Translations under genes and position numbers: made by a program
The notes under the pieces: generated by a model
What the model saw: the letters and a program-made list of their open reading frames with translations, nothing else
Databases searched by the model: none
Told to the model about the DNA's origin: nothing
NCBI GenBank assembly: GCA_000149265.1
Contig: CH003416.1
Location: forward strand, 1,309,451-1,373,450
From: Ciona savignyi
Lineage: Eukaryota > Chordata > Ascidiacea > Phlebobranchia > Cionidae
Length of the DNA: 64,000 bases
Direction of reading: 5' to 3'
Part shown: in pieces, positions 13,471-25,071 of the stretch
Position numbering within the stretch: position 1 is the first letter of the stretch
Layout: every line of letters starts with the position of its first letter

Positions 13471-14416
13471 CCCTTTTCACAGTTTATAATGTTTGTTTTT
13501 CAATTGAGTGAATTTGACACAGTTTGGTTGTTTTTTTCGTTAGGTAAACGTTATAACAATTAATTGACATTTTGACTTTGGCACATATAAATATAGATTT
13601 AAATTTAAATTATTTGCATGCTAAATAATGTTAGCTATAATTAAAAAAATAATTCCCCATTTCTTCGTGTTTTAATTTGCGTTTGCGCATTTTTTTTTGA
13701 GTTTACACCAATAAACTTATTTATTTGCTGTATTTGCACAAATGTAGCGTATTTGCACAAACCTTACAGAAAGTGTATTTTGCTGTGATATAAGTGATTT
13801 TAGTTTATACACGCACTTGTACACAATGTTAATATATTTTCGACAACACAAATTTTGTTGTGCTTCGCTTGTCGATCGCGTGCCACTCGCCGTATATCGG
13901 TGTATTCTAGAATTCCACCTTCCGTGTGTTACGTCACATGAGCCTGGTCGGCATGCGATGATGACAGCGTGCTGATGCTTCTTGCCGTGCGCACGTTCCG
14001 ATTGGTTGGTCGCCCACCAATTACCTGTCGTCGTTATTAAAACCGGAGTTAGCGAACCCAGCAATTTGTGTGCCCTTGCAAGTCACTTGACTTAATTCAA
14101 CAGGACAATGCCACCTGGATGGGTTCACTGTTCCAAATAAACGAAATCGGAGGTGCTGGAGGCAGCATATAATTTACTTCGTAACATTTAGGTAAGCCCC
14201 ATGGAGTTTTAGTCCGTACAACGGAAGTCGTTTCGTTTAAAAACTTTTGTGAAAATATGAAAAATTCGTGCATGAAATGAAGACCTTTTGTCAATATGTC
14301 ACTTTTGTATTTAGAGACCTTACAATTCAAATTAACAGAAATCACATTTCCCGCTTTGAATAATGTTTATAAAACGCAAAAGTCACACCAGCACTGTTGA
14401 AATTAACATTTACAAC
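13471..14416. other. Intergenic space between the convergent Dlx genes
   Basis: The 946 bp between the two stop codons holds both 3' UTRs. An AATAAA at 13710-13715 is a plausible poly(A) signal for the + gene. The middle (about 13855-14050) is a GC-richer island described separately. The ORFs at 13717-14064 and 14097-14345 on - look like chance frames. Confidence 0.6.
13855..14050. promoter_or_regulatory. Candidate inter-Dlx cis-regulatory element
   Basis: This block is noticeably richer in GC and CpG than the flanking 3' UTR sequence. It contains a CRE-like TTACGTCACATG (about 13930), an inverted CCAAT (CCGATTGG, about 13999), a second ATTGG/CCAAT pair, and an ATTA core in CCACCAATTACC typical of homeodomain sites. 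In vertebrates, enhancers lie between convergent Dlx genes, so a conserved-position regulatory element is a reasonable inference. The motifs are short and could be coincidental; no conservation data are available to me. Confidence 0.35.
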
Positions 14417-17215
14417 TCAAGAGCTTCCCCACTGCAAAAGTCCCTCTCTTCGCATTGAGGTGCTAACACCTGTGAGCGAGGCAGCATGTGAATCAATTAC
14501 GTCAGCATGATTTCTTCCATTTTGGGGGATTCCGGCTTGGTGGGTTACCGGTATATTGTTGTAGTGGTGGCTAGGGTCCATGTGGTACTGGGTGTCCCAG
14601 TGCAACTGGGGAGCCGCCATTCGACAATCAGTAACCTCCCCCGTTTCTTTTACAACCGGATATTGGTTTTGTTCGGGAAGGGCTTGAGGTCGATGGTAAG
14701 TATCATTTCTACTTCTCCCCATCGAATCATTATCCCAAACACTCTCCGGTACGTATTGTTCGGTGTAGCCCGGTGGCATGAAATGTACAGAGTGGTCATC
14801 CATCGACTGCCCCCCAAAGCCAAGGCCCATTGACATGATATCACCGCCGCCATGATGCTTATGCAGTAGTTGCTGTTTTAACAACTTCTTATACTTTGAC
14901 CTCCGATTTTGAAACCAGATTTTTATCTGCATTAAAAAGTTATTTTAGAGCACAAAAATATAAAAGGATAATGGAAGGGTTTTAATGGAAGGCTTTTTGG
15001 AAATGCTTCAAAATTTAATGAATATTAAAGTTGATGGATCGGAATATCCAGCCGTTTAAATTGCCCTTATTTGACTATCTTTTCTCCGTTTCAACGGCAT
15101 GTGTTTATGAAGCAATTTTAGGGCTTAGCTCTACGATTTAATAATTTATGATGTAAAAGTATGAACCTATGGTAAATAAACGCTAGAGGTCACACTTTTC
15201 AACTTACATTAAAACAGATTAAGTCAAACAGAAGTAAATTCTCTTTAAAAAACCTAGCTGAAGGTGCCACCAAAAATAAATTAATTGTAAAATACTTTTT
15301 GTCACTGTAGAATATGATCATATTGTAATACAGTTAAATTTACAATTTAACGCAAATAACGATACGGTTGCACTGGGCGATTGCAGCTGCCACCGCAATA
15401 ATTTGCCGTTCCTAAGTTAATTTGAACCAATCAACTGCGCGTTGATTATGTAAAATGGCATCGTTTTAGCCAAATCGCCTTAATAGAAAAATTGTCGCAA
15501 TTGTCTATGGCTTTTGTCACTGTGCAATTTTCTAACCATTAAAACTACCTTTTAAAGGACTACAGTGAGCAATATTTCATTATAGTCAGTCGGACGTGCA
15601 GTATTTTAACTTGGCAGTCAATTTTTGGAGTAACTTAGTGGAGAAAATAAGTTGCTTTGCCATGTACCGTAGGACTTTTTTATGTAGTTTAAAAAACAGA
15701 TTAAAATGTTACTTGGAGCGACAACTTTAAAAACCATGATTACTCTTGAGCTGGCTAGTTTTTAATTCAAAAAGCTTAGAATTTTTACGTGAAAAATATT
15801 ATGTATGCTTTTATAAGTCTTACCTGAGTTTGTGTCACTCCCAAAGAAGCGGCCAACTCGGCTCTTTCAGGTAGCGCGAGATACTGGGTCCTCTGGAATC
15901 TTCGTACCAACTGTTGCAGTTGATAACTTGTGTATATTGTTCGAGGTTTCCTTGCCTTTTTGCCCTTCACCCGACCGGCGTCGCCATTTTGTGCAGACGA
16001 CACTTCCGTGTCTGAATCCCGCTCGCCTTCGTCTCCATCCCCAAAGAAGCTGCTACTGGACAAAGATTGGTGGTACTTATCATCTGTCTCCGGATTTCCG
16101 GCCACAGTTGAGCTATTGTGAAAGACACTTTCGTCTCTGGAATCCACGCTACGGGGACTTGAAATTGTTCTCATAATTGGCTGATGGAGTGCGGAATTAT
16201 ATGCTGCCGTCTCTGTATAGAACAAAAGTAAGTGGTTTACGATTCGAAATAATATTATTAATGCGTAAAAAATATAAGGATGGAAAAGCTTTTCTATGGA
16301 TATAGTATACCGGATTATATAAGTTTATGATACTTATGTAAATAAAATTTTAATCGTGTTATTCGGGACATTCTTTAAATTACCTCGATATTTTGCAAAC
16401 GTTACTAAGGAAGAAAACTTACAGCCCTATATACATAAGGATGAGAAATGTTAGGTTGTGGCATAAAAAGGTTAAAGTAACAACTTAAACGTTTGTGCTG
16501 AGAAGTACAATTATTTAATAATTCCGTGGACAGAACACTGATGACACAATTTGATAATAGCTTTCACTGAGCCAAGGCAATATTTAATAGATGACTTTTC
16601 CATACTATACATATAAGAACTACCGATTAATGGATTTTGAAAACGCGATCACTGTACTAGGTGATATATATTGAATCAGACGAAATCTAAGTTGTTTTCT
16701 AATATATTTTAAATGATACTATAATGCATAGCTTGCAAACAAAGAGTGTGGCACACCTTACCTTGAAAGTAAGACATACGATGCGGGTAATCAGTTGCAG
16801 CTTGTTGTTTCGAGATGTAGGAATTTGGATCAAACCCTCTTTCCATGTTTCTCTTCCTATCAGCGAAAGTTGGGGACGGTGGTATCTGGTGAAGGTTCAT
16901 TGCATTGGTGCCTACGTAGGCATGGTGGTTGTAATACGCCCTTGCGTTCTCTGCTGCAGCCATTTGTTTATGGTCGCTGTATTGCATGTCAAAACTGTTT
17001 ATCGGAAACAAACCAGCAGAATGGTTGTACGTCGATTCTATTCGTCCAGCACTGCTTGCTGGTTGCTGGTGGCAGCTGTTATCCGGGGGTTCTTTCTTGA
17101 TGCCATGCATCCATAATCTGGCGTCATTCCTAGGTGGAGGTGTAGAGTTAGACGAAGCCCCTGTTGTGTCATCTATTGGGTGGATTACATTGGTCGACTC
17201 GACTGCATTTTCCAT
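14417..17215 (-). CDS. Dlx: Distal-less/Dlx homeobox transcription factor, conserved copy
   Basis: Three exons on -: 17215-16762, 16212-15824, 14926-14417, giving 450 aa. An in-frame TAG just upstream of the ATG at 17215 fixes the start. The homeodomain, residues 238-297, reads [16 protein letters not shown] then [20 protein letters not shown], and [18 protein letters not shown], essentially canonical Dlx except Ile at position 45. The last intron splits homeodomain codons 44/45, matching the partner gene. The N-terminal region is His/Pro/Ser-rich and holds an acidic stretch ([11 protein letters not shown]) before the homeodomain; the C-terminal exon has Tyr/His/Gln-rich sequence. It faces the + Dlx gene tail to tail, the ancestral chordate Dlx bigene arrangement. 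Ciona Dll-A or Dll-B; which one is not decided here. Confidence 0.96.
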
Positions 17216-17339
17216 TGCCGTAATGAGCTAATTAATTTCTACCACTATAGACAAAAATAAGCATCGTTATAGTTAATTATAACATATTTAAACACAAAGC
17301 TTTGTAAAACTCTCACGCAATAATTACTTAATATACCTA

Positions 17340-17570
17340 CACTTTCGGCCTGTCTGCGCGCCCTCGCCACCATACCACCTGCGTAATAATTGCCGATTGT
17401 TGGGTGCGGAGTAGCGCGTTTTTCGATTGTCATGAGTCTCGGCGCGAAAGGCCGAAACCTGATCGCTACGTTTTTCGCCGCCGCCGCCGCCGCGATTCCT
17501 GAAACCGTACCCCGCAATTTCGGGCTTTTCCCGTCAACTGATTTGAGCATGACTCGGAAAACCGAAAACT
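17340..17570 (-). promoter_or_regulatory. CpG-rich promoter or 5' UTR block of the - strand Dlx gene
   Basis: About 125-355 bp upstream of the Dlx ATG there is a sharply CpG-rich segment with a (GCC)n run near 17479-17492. An open frame across it (17245-17550 on -) would encode a poly-Ala stretch but does not join the Dlx frame, because an in-frame TAG precedes the Dlx ATG. A splice-acceptor-like TTTTGTCTATAG occurs nearer the ATG (about 17245), so the block could be a non-coding first exon or the core promoter. Confidence 0.4.
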
Positions 17571-19327
17571 GATAGCGGATTTGGTAACTTGGTAAATTTA
17601 CTCCGATTCGGTCAATTGTAATCGCGTTGCTTGTTTTTGTTCCGTAGTCACCTTGTCTTTACACAGTCAATTTTTACAGCCCATCCTTTTGTGTCTAACC
17701 ATCTTATATTAAAATTGACAAATTCTTAATCGCCTTAATCATTTTCGTTAACTTGATTGCGCTATATGTTTAAAACAATGACAAAATGAGAAAATTCTAA
17801 CTTTATACCACTATTGTGGTTCTGGGCAATTGTCCTTTATTACCTTGAATTTTTTCAATTCCATAATAATTTTTACTAATTGCCCTAAAAATTTAGATAC
17901 AAACAAACTTACCAAAATAATTGCCACGTTTCTTTATTAAATGTTTAAATCTTCGCGAAAGATTTAACTGATCCTAAAAGAAAGTAGACGAAACAGCCGT
18001 GCTTAAATATATTATGATATAAGACGTATTTCAATTATTAGCACGATAACTGTGTTTTAAAATAGAATGACAGGAAAGTAAATTAAATCCCCGATGTCTG
18101 TTTATTCCGTTGCTCTGGCGTTTAGCATTTCCCGGCCATTTTGTAATATGGCGAAGTGGATATATTCATACCGATGTGCTTTGCACAAGTATGACACATT
18201 TTAACTGCAACAAAGTGATACGATTGAATAATTTATACCTGTCTGTTTACATTATCGAAATGTTTCATTTTGGTTCAGTTTGACCAATAGAGTTTGTTTG
18301 TCGCGTGTACAGCAGTCGCTCTGCTCGACAAATCATGTTGATACAAAGTCTACATTCATAGCAATCGATTTTTTTTGTAAATTTTATTCATCAACATTAA
18401 GGTATATTTATACTGTGAAACATAAAGAAAAACTCAGTCAGAAACTTTCAGCCAACACTACATTTTGACTTAAATAGTCTCGATAAAATGATGTCGGTGC
18501 AGATCATCTATACATTTCTAAAATAATTATAATTCCTTTTAATTGTGTTAAACACATTTAAATTGTCAAAATGTGAATACATTACAAATTTAAAAATGAA
18601 TCCATCCATCATTTCAAAAGCGATCATTTTAAACCTGACAGGATCTCCAATTTTATTGACCATAAATATTCAATGCAAATCTGGAGTTATGTGGCAATAA
18701 AAATTAAGCTATGACTACTTAGCAGCGGTGTTTTGTGACAACATAGTGCGCTGGGAAAGTGTAAAATGTACGCAGTCGCATATGAAAATTTAATGCAGTC
18801 AATGTTGACTGTCGCTTTGCATATTTGATTGCTGTAACGTAGCGAAATGGGTTAACGATGCGAAAAATCAGAGTTTCTCTACGAAGCAAACATCGAATTA
18901 GTTAATACTTATAATGTTTCCATATGCATTGATACAGGAATTATTTACGCGCAGATTGCAAGAATTGTGCGTTGCCATATTTTCCCCTGCAGTTACGCAA
19001 TAAATGCCAATTCTGTGGATATAATAATCAGGTTTAAGTACGTCAAAACACTTTTTCAACTGTAATAAATACTGTTTTTTACTTAGGTTAACAAAATGAT
19101 GAGTATATATCTAATTCATAATATAATTTTTTATGAGAGCTGTTATAAATGCAAATATATGACAATAACTAAATGCCAAAACCGCACCTATAAATGAACG
19201 GCGATTTTTCCATTTGAACTTACAATACGCAGAGCTGGCAAATTACCTGTACAATGTGCTGAACGATTGTCGGAAGTATTTAAATCTCTCATTTTCAACT
19301 TGATTTTAAAATAACTGTAATAGCAAC

Positions 19328-19663
19328 CTACAGATCACAGCTAAAATTGCGACAATATTTTTCCGAAATGAGATCAATCAAATTAGGGGCGGTCCTATTG
19401 CCGTATTTCAAATGCAAGGCCGCCCAATTTAGTGGCCGATCTCTTTCAAGTGTCCAATTACGGTGCGAAGATGTGCAGTCTGTATTTGATGACACAACGT
19501 CGCGTATAGACGGTATAGCGAACGACTCAAAAGAAAATTCATCGTTCAGCATAAACGGTCGATTATTTAAGTGAAATAGAACCCCGAAATTATTATGCAA
19601 TTGACGGAACCAGTTTAAGATAACAAAGTTCAAACGGTTGCTGGACTCTACATCTCGTTTCAA
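19328..19663 (-). CDS. Hypothetical 111-aa ORF, unrecognised
   Basis: A single open frame on - that reads as ordinary globular protein (aromatic- and Asp/Asn-rich, for example NWFRQLHNNFGVLFHLN and ESFAIPSIRDVV) and is slightly GC-richer than its flanks. It lies 101 bp past the stop codon of the B-box gene on the same strand, so it could be a distinct small gene, an alternative 3' exon of that gene, or chance. I recognise no family, signal peptide or membrane segment. Confidence 0.22.
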   Translation of the reverse strand: MKRDVESSNRLNFVILNWFRQLHNNFGVLFHLNNRPFMLNDEFSFESFAIPSIRDVVSSNTDCTSSHRNWTLERDRPLNWAALHLKYGNRTAPNLIDLISEKYCRNFSCDL

Positions 19664-19764
19664 ATTTCAATTGCGGTTAAAACCAAGACAGTAATTTAAT
19701 GTTTTAACAACAACAAAATTCGCTAAACTTTATTTTATTGTTGCAATTTGGTATAAATCGGACA

Positions 19765-22700
19765 TTACAAACGCGTGGACTTTAATTTTGGGTTTCTTAG
19801 GAGTTGTTCTTTTGCCGTGGATAACAGTTCTTTGTTCTTTTTATGTTTTTGTTCGTAATTGACATCAGTCATAGCATCAGTTTTCGCCGAACCCTTTGAG
19901 TGATATTCCGTTTTAGCGCGATATGTTCTTTTATCGTGCTGCTGCAACTTATGTGTTGGTTGTATCGCGTCACCATAGTCCATTCTTTGGCGTCGATTTG
20001 TCATTTTTGTGACCTGTGAACTTGGATCCGGTTTTGTTCTATTTCTTTCTTTTGAAATTGTTTTAAAGAACTCCACCGTTTTGTCTTGCGATTTTCCATT
20101 GTCCTGTAGAAAGAAAAGTATTTAACACACAATGCAGGATAATTGCCTATATATTTTGCGACCAACTAAACTGCGAAGACTTGTTTTTTCGGCATACTTG
20201 TTGCCTTTATTCACGTTAAATGCTTATTCGGAATTAGGCAATATTTCCTTACATCGTCAAATTCGATTCGACTTGCACTTTTTGATGTTAGCCCACTTTC
20301 CATAGTCGGGCTGTGATGAAACTTATTCCCGTATAAATTGTTCTGGGAGCGTGATGTCAAGCCTGTAAAATGCACAAATAGTGGTTTTTCACAAATAGTG
20401 TAACTGATAAGCAGACAGACATTAGTTTTTAATACAAGTGTAAACTGGTTTTACAGACAGTATACTTTTTAATACAAGACTAAACTGGTGTACAGACAGT
20501 AGTTAACCGTGCAGAGAACCACAGTTGGTGGGTAATCTTGATGACTCTGTGTTATTACTCGAGTAAGATATAGATAGCTCTTTGTGTGGGTGTAAGTTCG
20601 AACCCAGGATTATTGGGTTTGTTAATACGTCCGATTTTTATTGCGTATGTGTCGGTGTGTGTTTTGCGATAGGCAATGCACAAAACACTATACCGTTTGC
20701 ATAGAGCGACGCCTTTCTGTTGTGTTTTGGATGTCCACGTTTTTGCGTCTCTACCATATCTAATGTTGAACTTCTGTTGCTGGTAAACGTATGATAATGT
20801 TCGTCTCTTTCTAATGTCACTGGGAACTGGTTTCTGCGGATCTTCTTTATGACGTCATAATGTCGTTTGTCTTTGTTGCTGGAATCGCTGCTGTCACTGC
20901 TACGGAACGTTAACTGTATAGAGGCGTGGATTCGTTAAAAGTTAATACTGCTCGTACTATTTAATGATTTAGTATTCATATATAAACTTTAGATTTGTTT
21001 TTATTTTAAGGATTCTTGTTATTGCACAATACAGACTAAATAGTATGGCTTCTTAGAAAGTAATGCTTTCCAACCTTGGAAGGATTTCCAGTAAGTTGAT
21101 ATTCGCCGAGTTCTATATCGGTTTCACCAACACTGTCTTCTTCGTCATCCACCTTTCTACCAGAGTTGAACTTGGCTTGTCCATTGAGTGGAGTTTGCTT
21201 GCTTGTCCTTGTTCCTGGGTGGGTTAATACGTTCTTTGTACTTGTTTATTATGTACATTTTTATAATTTCGTTATAAGCACTACGACTATGGAAAGCAGA
21301 ATTTTTCTACCATTATCCAATAGTTAAGTGGGAGAATAACAATATTTTACTTGGTATCGGCATTGATTCCAAACAAAGCAGTTTCGTGCACATGTTTTCC
21401 AATTCTGCTTCCGGGATAGATTCCATTCTTGGAATTTCTATCACAGTCGGCTTCATGTCTTTAGTTAAAATGCGGTTTACGTCGAATCTAAGGATACAGC
21501 ATGACAATATTTTAACTAAAATACGACGGTCATTTTGGCGGTCAGGTTTGATTTCTCCTAGGTCTAATTTGGTCAAATATTAAAATTAAAATATGTGTCT
21601 TATATTCTACTAGATAATAAAATCCGCACTTGTTTAAAACACCAAGGTTTGCAAAGAGATCCCTTTCGAGCGGAACGGCTTTTGACGTTTGCAGCTCCGC
21701 CACGACATCTTGCGCCTCTTTAAAAATGCTCAAAAATCCGTTTGCGCTTTCAATTTGGCCCTTTATCTCATCTCTTTGTTTATACAATTGGGTTGTGACT
21801 TTCTTTTTTAAGAACTCTTCTTGTTTTCGTAATGCAGCCGAAAACTAAAATGCAAAAAAAGAAGGTTTTTTTAACCTTATTAATTAACCATATAGTGTAC
21901 TTACGAACCTGAAATAATATTTCCTTTGCTGCTCTATGGATAACTCGTTCCGTCTTTTCAATTGCGTCATCAGTTTCAACTGATATCTGGTGAAGCGAAT
22001 TAACACAACTCAATGTCTTTTTACCTGTATTCAGTTACAGACTTTAGTAAAAATTGTGCATAAATTGTTTACTTAAAACGTTGTTTTTGCATCAAAGGGA
22101 AAAAATTTCAACTTGTGTTATCGCTCTGACTTGGTTGTTGAACTACGCTTGTATGAAAGTTATTAAACGAATCAGGGGCATTTCCCATTGTTACACTATG
22201 ACCACCGTATATACTACGTTTAAGATGATGGTTAACTTAGATGATGGTTAACTTACGCTTTTTAGAAAGCATATCCGCGCAGCCTGCCAGTGCTCTTTGT
22301 ATCTGTGGAGCAAAAAACTTTAGCTTTTCCGCATGGTGGTGCTGATGCTCAAGTGCAAGACAGGTATGGCAGGTAAACTCCTGACAGACTTCGCAGTAGT
22401 AATCAGCGGCTTTATCTGGCAGTAAAAAAAATTTAAGCTATACACTAGTGGAGTAATATGTGGTTGGTACACACTAAGCTCTTGTGCCCCTTTTCTTTTT
22501 CACGTGAATAAAAAAACATGTAAAACATTCCACAGGGCCTATTAGGTCTAATGGCTTCTTGATTGGGTCGACGTATGAAAGACGAAGGTTTATTCGCTAC
22601 CCAGGAACCAAACTGCGGGTTATAGTTTTAAGAATTTATATCAATTTGTTTCTCTTTAAAATTAAGTAATAATAAATAAACGATCCAAAATAAGTAACGC

Positions 22701-23980
22701 AACCCGACGATGATGTAAAGTCTTCGTTTCATAAATAGGGGAAGACTGGGTAAAATGGGCCCTTTAGTTGCAAATCGGATTTTTTACTGATATAAAGCCC
22801 GCTGGACTTAAGTTTTTCATGTGGTGTCACCTAATACCAAAGTCTTCACACATAACATGTTAACTTTCTAATAATTTTTGTTAAATATATTTTATTAACA
22901 AAGAAAATATATTTCGTTAGTGGCCCATTTTAGACAAGGGTGTAGTCTAAAATGGGCCCCCGGCCCGTTTTCGATATTAACATTTCGTTAGATAACAGTA
23001 TCAATATTCGCTTCCCATATAAACAATGTTATTACTTTTCTTTTTATGATGTAGTTTTTTTTTAATTTAACACTTTGGATTACTGCAATTACTTTTTATT
23101 TAATACCCAGTTACTAGTATACTAATGCAATAACACCTTGCTACTTTAGTGGAAGCATAACTATCAATTCATGTTATTAATAGCATTTAGAAACCCCGTT
23201 TAGTTTATTGTGAAACACATAATATGACTGTTAGTGCTAAGTCCAGCCCTTTAGTACTGTTAATGCTAAGTCTAGCCCCGTTAGTTACCAAATGACCACA
23301 GGGGCCCATATTAGACAGGTGCCAACATACGACTTAAAATCTCTATAAAAAATTCTTTAAAAAAAAGTTTTATTACTACCAGTAAAAGTAGGTCTAGGCT
23401 ATATAGTTCTATTTAACTACAGTAAAAGTTATTTTAGTATTTGATCTTTTCTATTATATATTAGCAGAAAACAAAAATTGCAAATTTAGATTCAGACCTT
23501 CTCAAACCAAAATAACTACAGAAAACATTGAGTTTGGTGATTTCACGCTCAAACTTCGGTTTGGAGATTCCATAATTTGATATACTGACAATGGTTCTTG
23601 TAGCAAATTTTATTCTTCAAAATATATTGAGAATTGGAGGGGGCCCATTTTACCCAGGTGGCCCATTTTACCCACTTTTCCCCTATAAAGTGTATTCTAT
23701 TATAAACAAATACAATATCCTGCACATGCTTTAACACATCAGTGGTATTTTTACCATGCTTGTTGGCACATTTAACGTTTCTGTTCGCGTTGCAATCCTC
23801 GAAAAATTTGTAAAGTTGACTAAGTTGTGCAGTATCGTGGAAACCTTGGCTTGTTTTCTCCTGTCCGCGAAACACGTAATCATGTTGGTGTCGACAACCT
23901 GCGCACATCAGTTTTGCGCAACTAGTGCAAACAGTGAAATCGACGTCACTTCGGGATTCCCCACAGACCGAACAAAACAT
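19765..23980 (-). CDS. B-box/TRIM-like coiled-coil protein without RING
   Basis: Nine exons on -: 23980-23755, 22415-22257, 22024-21909, 21844-21643, 21563-21351, 21214-21075, 20913-20694, 20362-20253, 20103-19765; 574 aa. The N-terminus carries a B-box-1-like zinc motif (Cys3, 6, 18, 21, 26, 29, His33) and a B-box 2 (Cys71, His75, Cys83, 86, 91, 94, His99, His102/103). A helical, Lys/Glu-rich coiled coil follows (about residues 120-235), then a Ser-rich, basic low-complexity tail (KHKKNKELL near the end). No RING, B30.2 or NHL domain is visible, so ubiquitin ligase activity is not expected from this polypeptide; B-box/coiled-coil proteins usually act as oligomeric scaffolds. The exon 4/5 junction is the least certain: a GTGTTT donor, and an acceptor at 21563 or 21557 both keep the frame. 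Confidence 0.8.
22738..23683. mobile_element. TIR element in intron 1 of the B-box gene, TA-flanked
   Basis: The left end GGGGAAGACTGGGTAAAATG and the reverse complement of the right end (GGGGAAAAGTGGGTAAAATG) match at about 17 of 20 positions and both continue into GGGCC. Both ends are flanked by TA (22736-22737 and 23684-23685), as expected for Tc1/mariner-type target duplication. A further inverted pair built on the TAAAATGGGCCC core lies at about 22919-22965, and degenerate copies near 23299. There is no transposase frame, so it is non-autonomous. The gene is spliced around it. Confidence 0.65.
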
Positions 23981-25071
23981 ATTTAGGATAAATATTATAT
24001 TATTGTAGTATTAGCGGTATTTTCCTGATTTTAAAAGTTTATATATGAATAAGAATACTTGGTTGGCTGCATCAATCAATTATGGTAATTATATACACAT
24101 AATTACAGCTAAAACATTGTTGTGTCCTTAAAATTACTACATTTTTGTTTCCATTCAAAATAAACACTACTTTTTATAAAGAATAAAAAATCTAAAAAAC
24201 TACAAATCGATTAGGATATTAGAAGAGCGTTTGTTATAATTTGTTAAAGCCAAGGTATTCTTATGCTACGTCTGGTGTTTAAAGGTTTACTGTGACAACT
24301 GTAGTTAATTTATTTCTAGCAGGTTAAAATATGAATTCTTATCTTGTCCCAACTTTTAAATCATCTCGACTTAGGCAACGTGATTTATGTCAGATTACTA
24401 AGCCTATATATATGCCTAGTAGCCAAACCAAATCCTCTTTAAATAATAAGAACGAAAATAACAAATCCCTGCCGTAGAAACGAAACTTTTGTTCTTTGCC
24501 GCCTAGAATACGGAAGCTTATTGTGACGTTTAAGTCAACTTTTGCGGTAAATTTACCGGAAACGAAATTCTGGTTTGTTTTTGAAATTTTATTGAAAAGC
24601 AAAAAGAGCTATCCTTGAGTACTTATTTGTGATCAAATATTCAGCAGGCGGGCATTGTTTTGTTCGAATCCCATACATCATCCAACAGTGGAAATTAATC
24701 TTTGTTCGTGATTATAAGGTTTGCGTAGCTTAATACGTAGGTATTTAAATCGAGCGCTGTCCTTTTTTGCTGCATAATACACGTCAGTAAATATTTAAAT
24801 AACGACGTGTGAAGTTTGGGTGCTTAACCTTTAGTTCGTAAGGTCTTGGACGACCAAATTATGGTTATATTTTAAGTTTGTACAACTATGAAGGTAAATA
24901 TTGCCTCACATATGTGTCCTTGAGATATCTATAATAAATTTCTACCGTGAGAAGGATCCATATGTTTATCAATCATGTTTGTTTTAATCTATATAAAAAT
25001 GGTATCATGTTCGTACGTCAACTTCCTGTAGTAGCTGTACGGCAAACGTTTCACAGGTTGAACGTTTCATT
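23981..25071. other. Divergent promoter region, B-box gene and lipase
   Basis: About 1.1 kb between two start codons facing away from each other. The lipase side has a good TATA box (separate entry). Nothing else is evident: AT-rich, no repeats recognised, and the ORF at 24390-24602 has no coding character. Confidence 0.5.
24992..24997 (+). promoter_or_regulatory. TATA box of the lipase gene
   Basis: TATAAA in the context CTATATAAAAATGG lies 80 bp before the lipase ATG, placing a start of transcription near 25020-25027. A TATA-driven promoter suits a tissue-restricted secretory enzyme. Position and sequence are seen; use is inferred. Confidence 0.55.

Larger units (their letters stand above)
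17216..19764. other. Upstream region of the - strand Dlx gene
   Basis: Two and a half kb between the Dlx start and the 3' end of the B-box gene. It holds a CpG/GCC-rich block at 17340-17570 (separate entry) and a 111-codon ORF at 19328-19663 on - (separate entry). Otherwise it is AT-rich with no coding signal. It is the natural place for the promoter and early ectodermal enhancers of this Dlx gene. Confidence 0.5.

Noticed and set aside
17245-17550. Poly-Ala ORF on - as an N-terminal extension of Dlx
   Set aside because: An in-frame TAG directly precedes the Dlx ATG and no splice choice I tried joins the frames.
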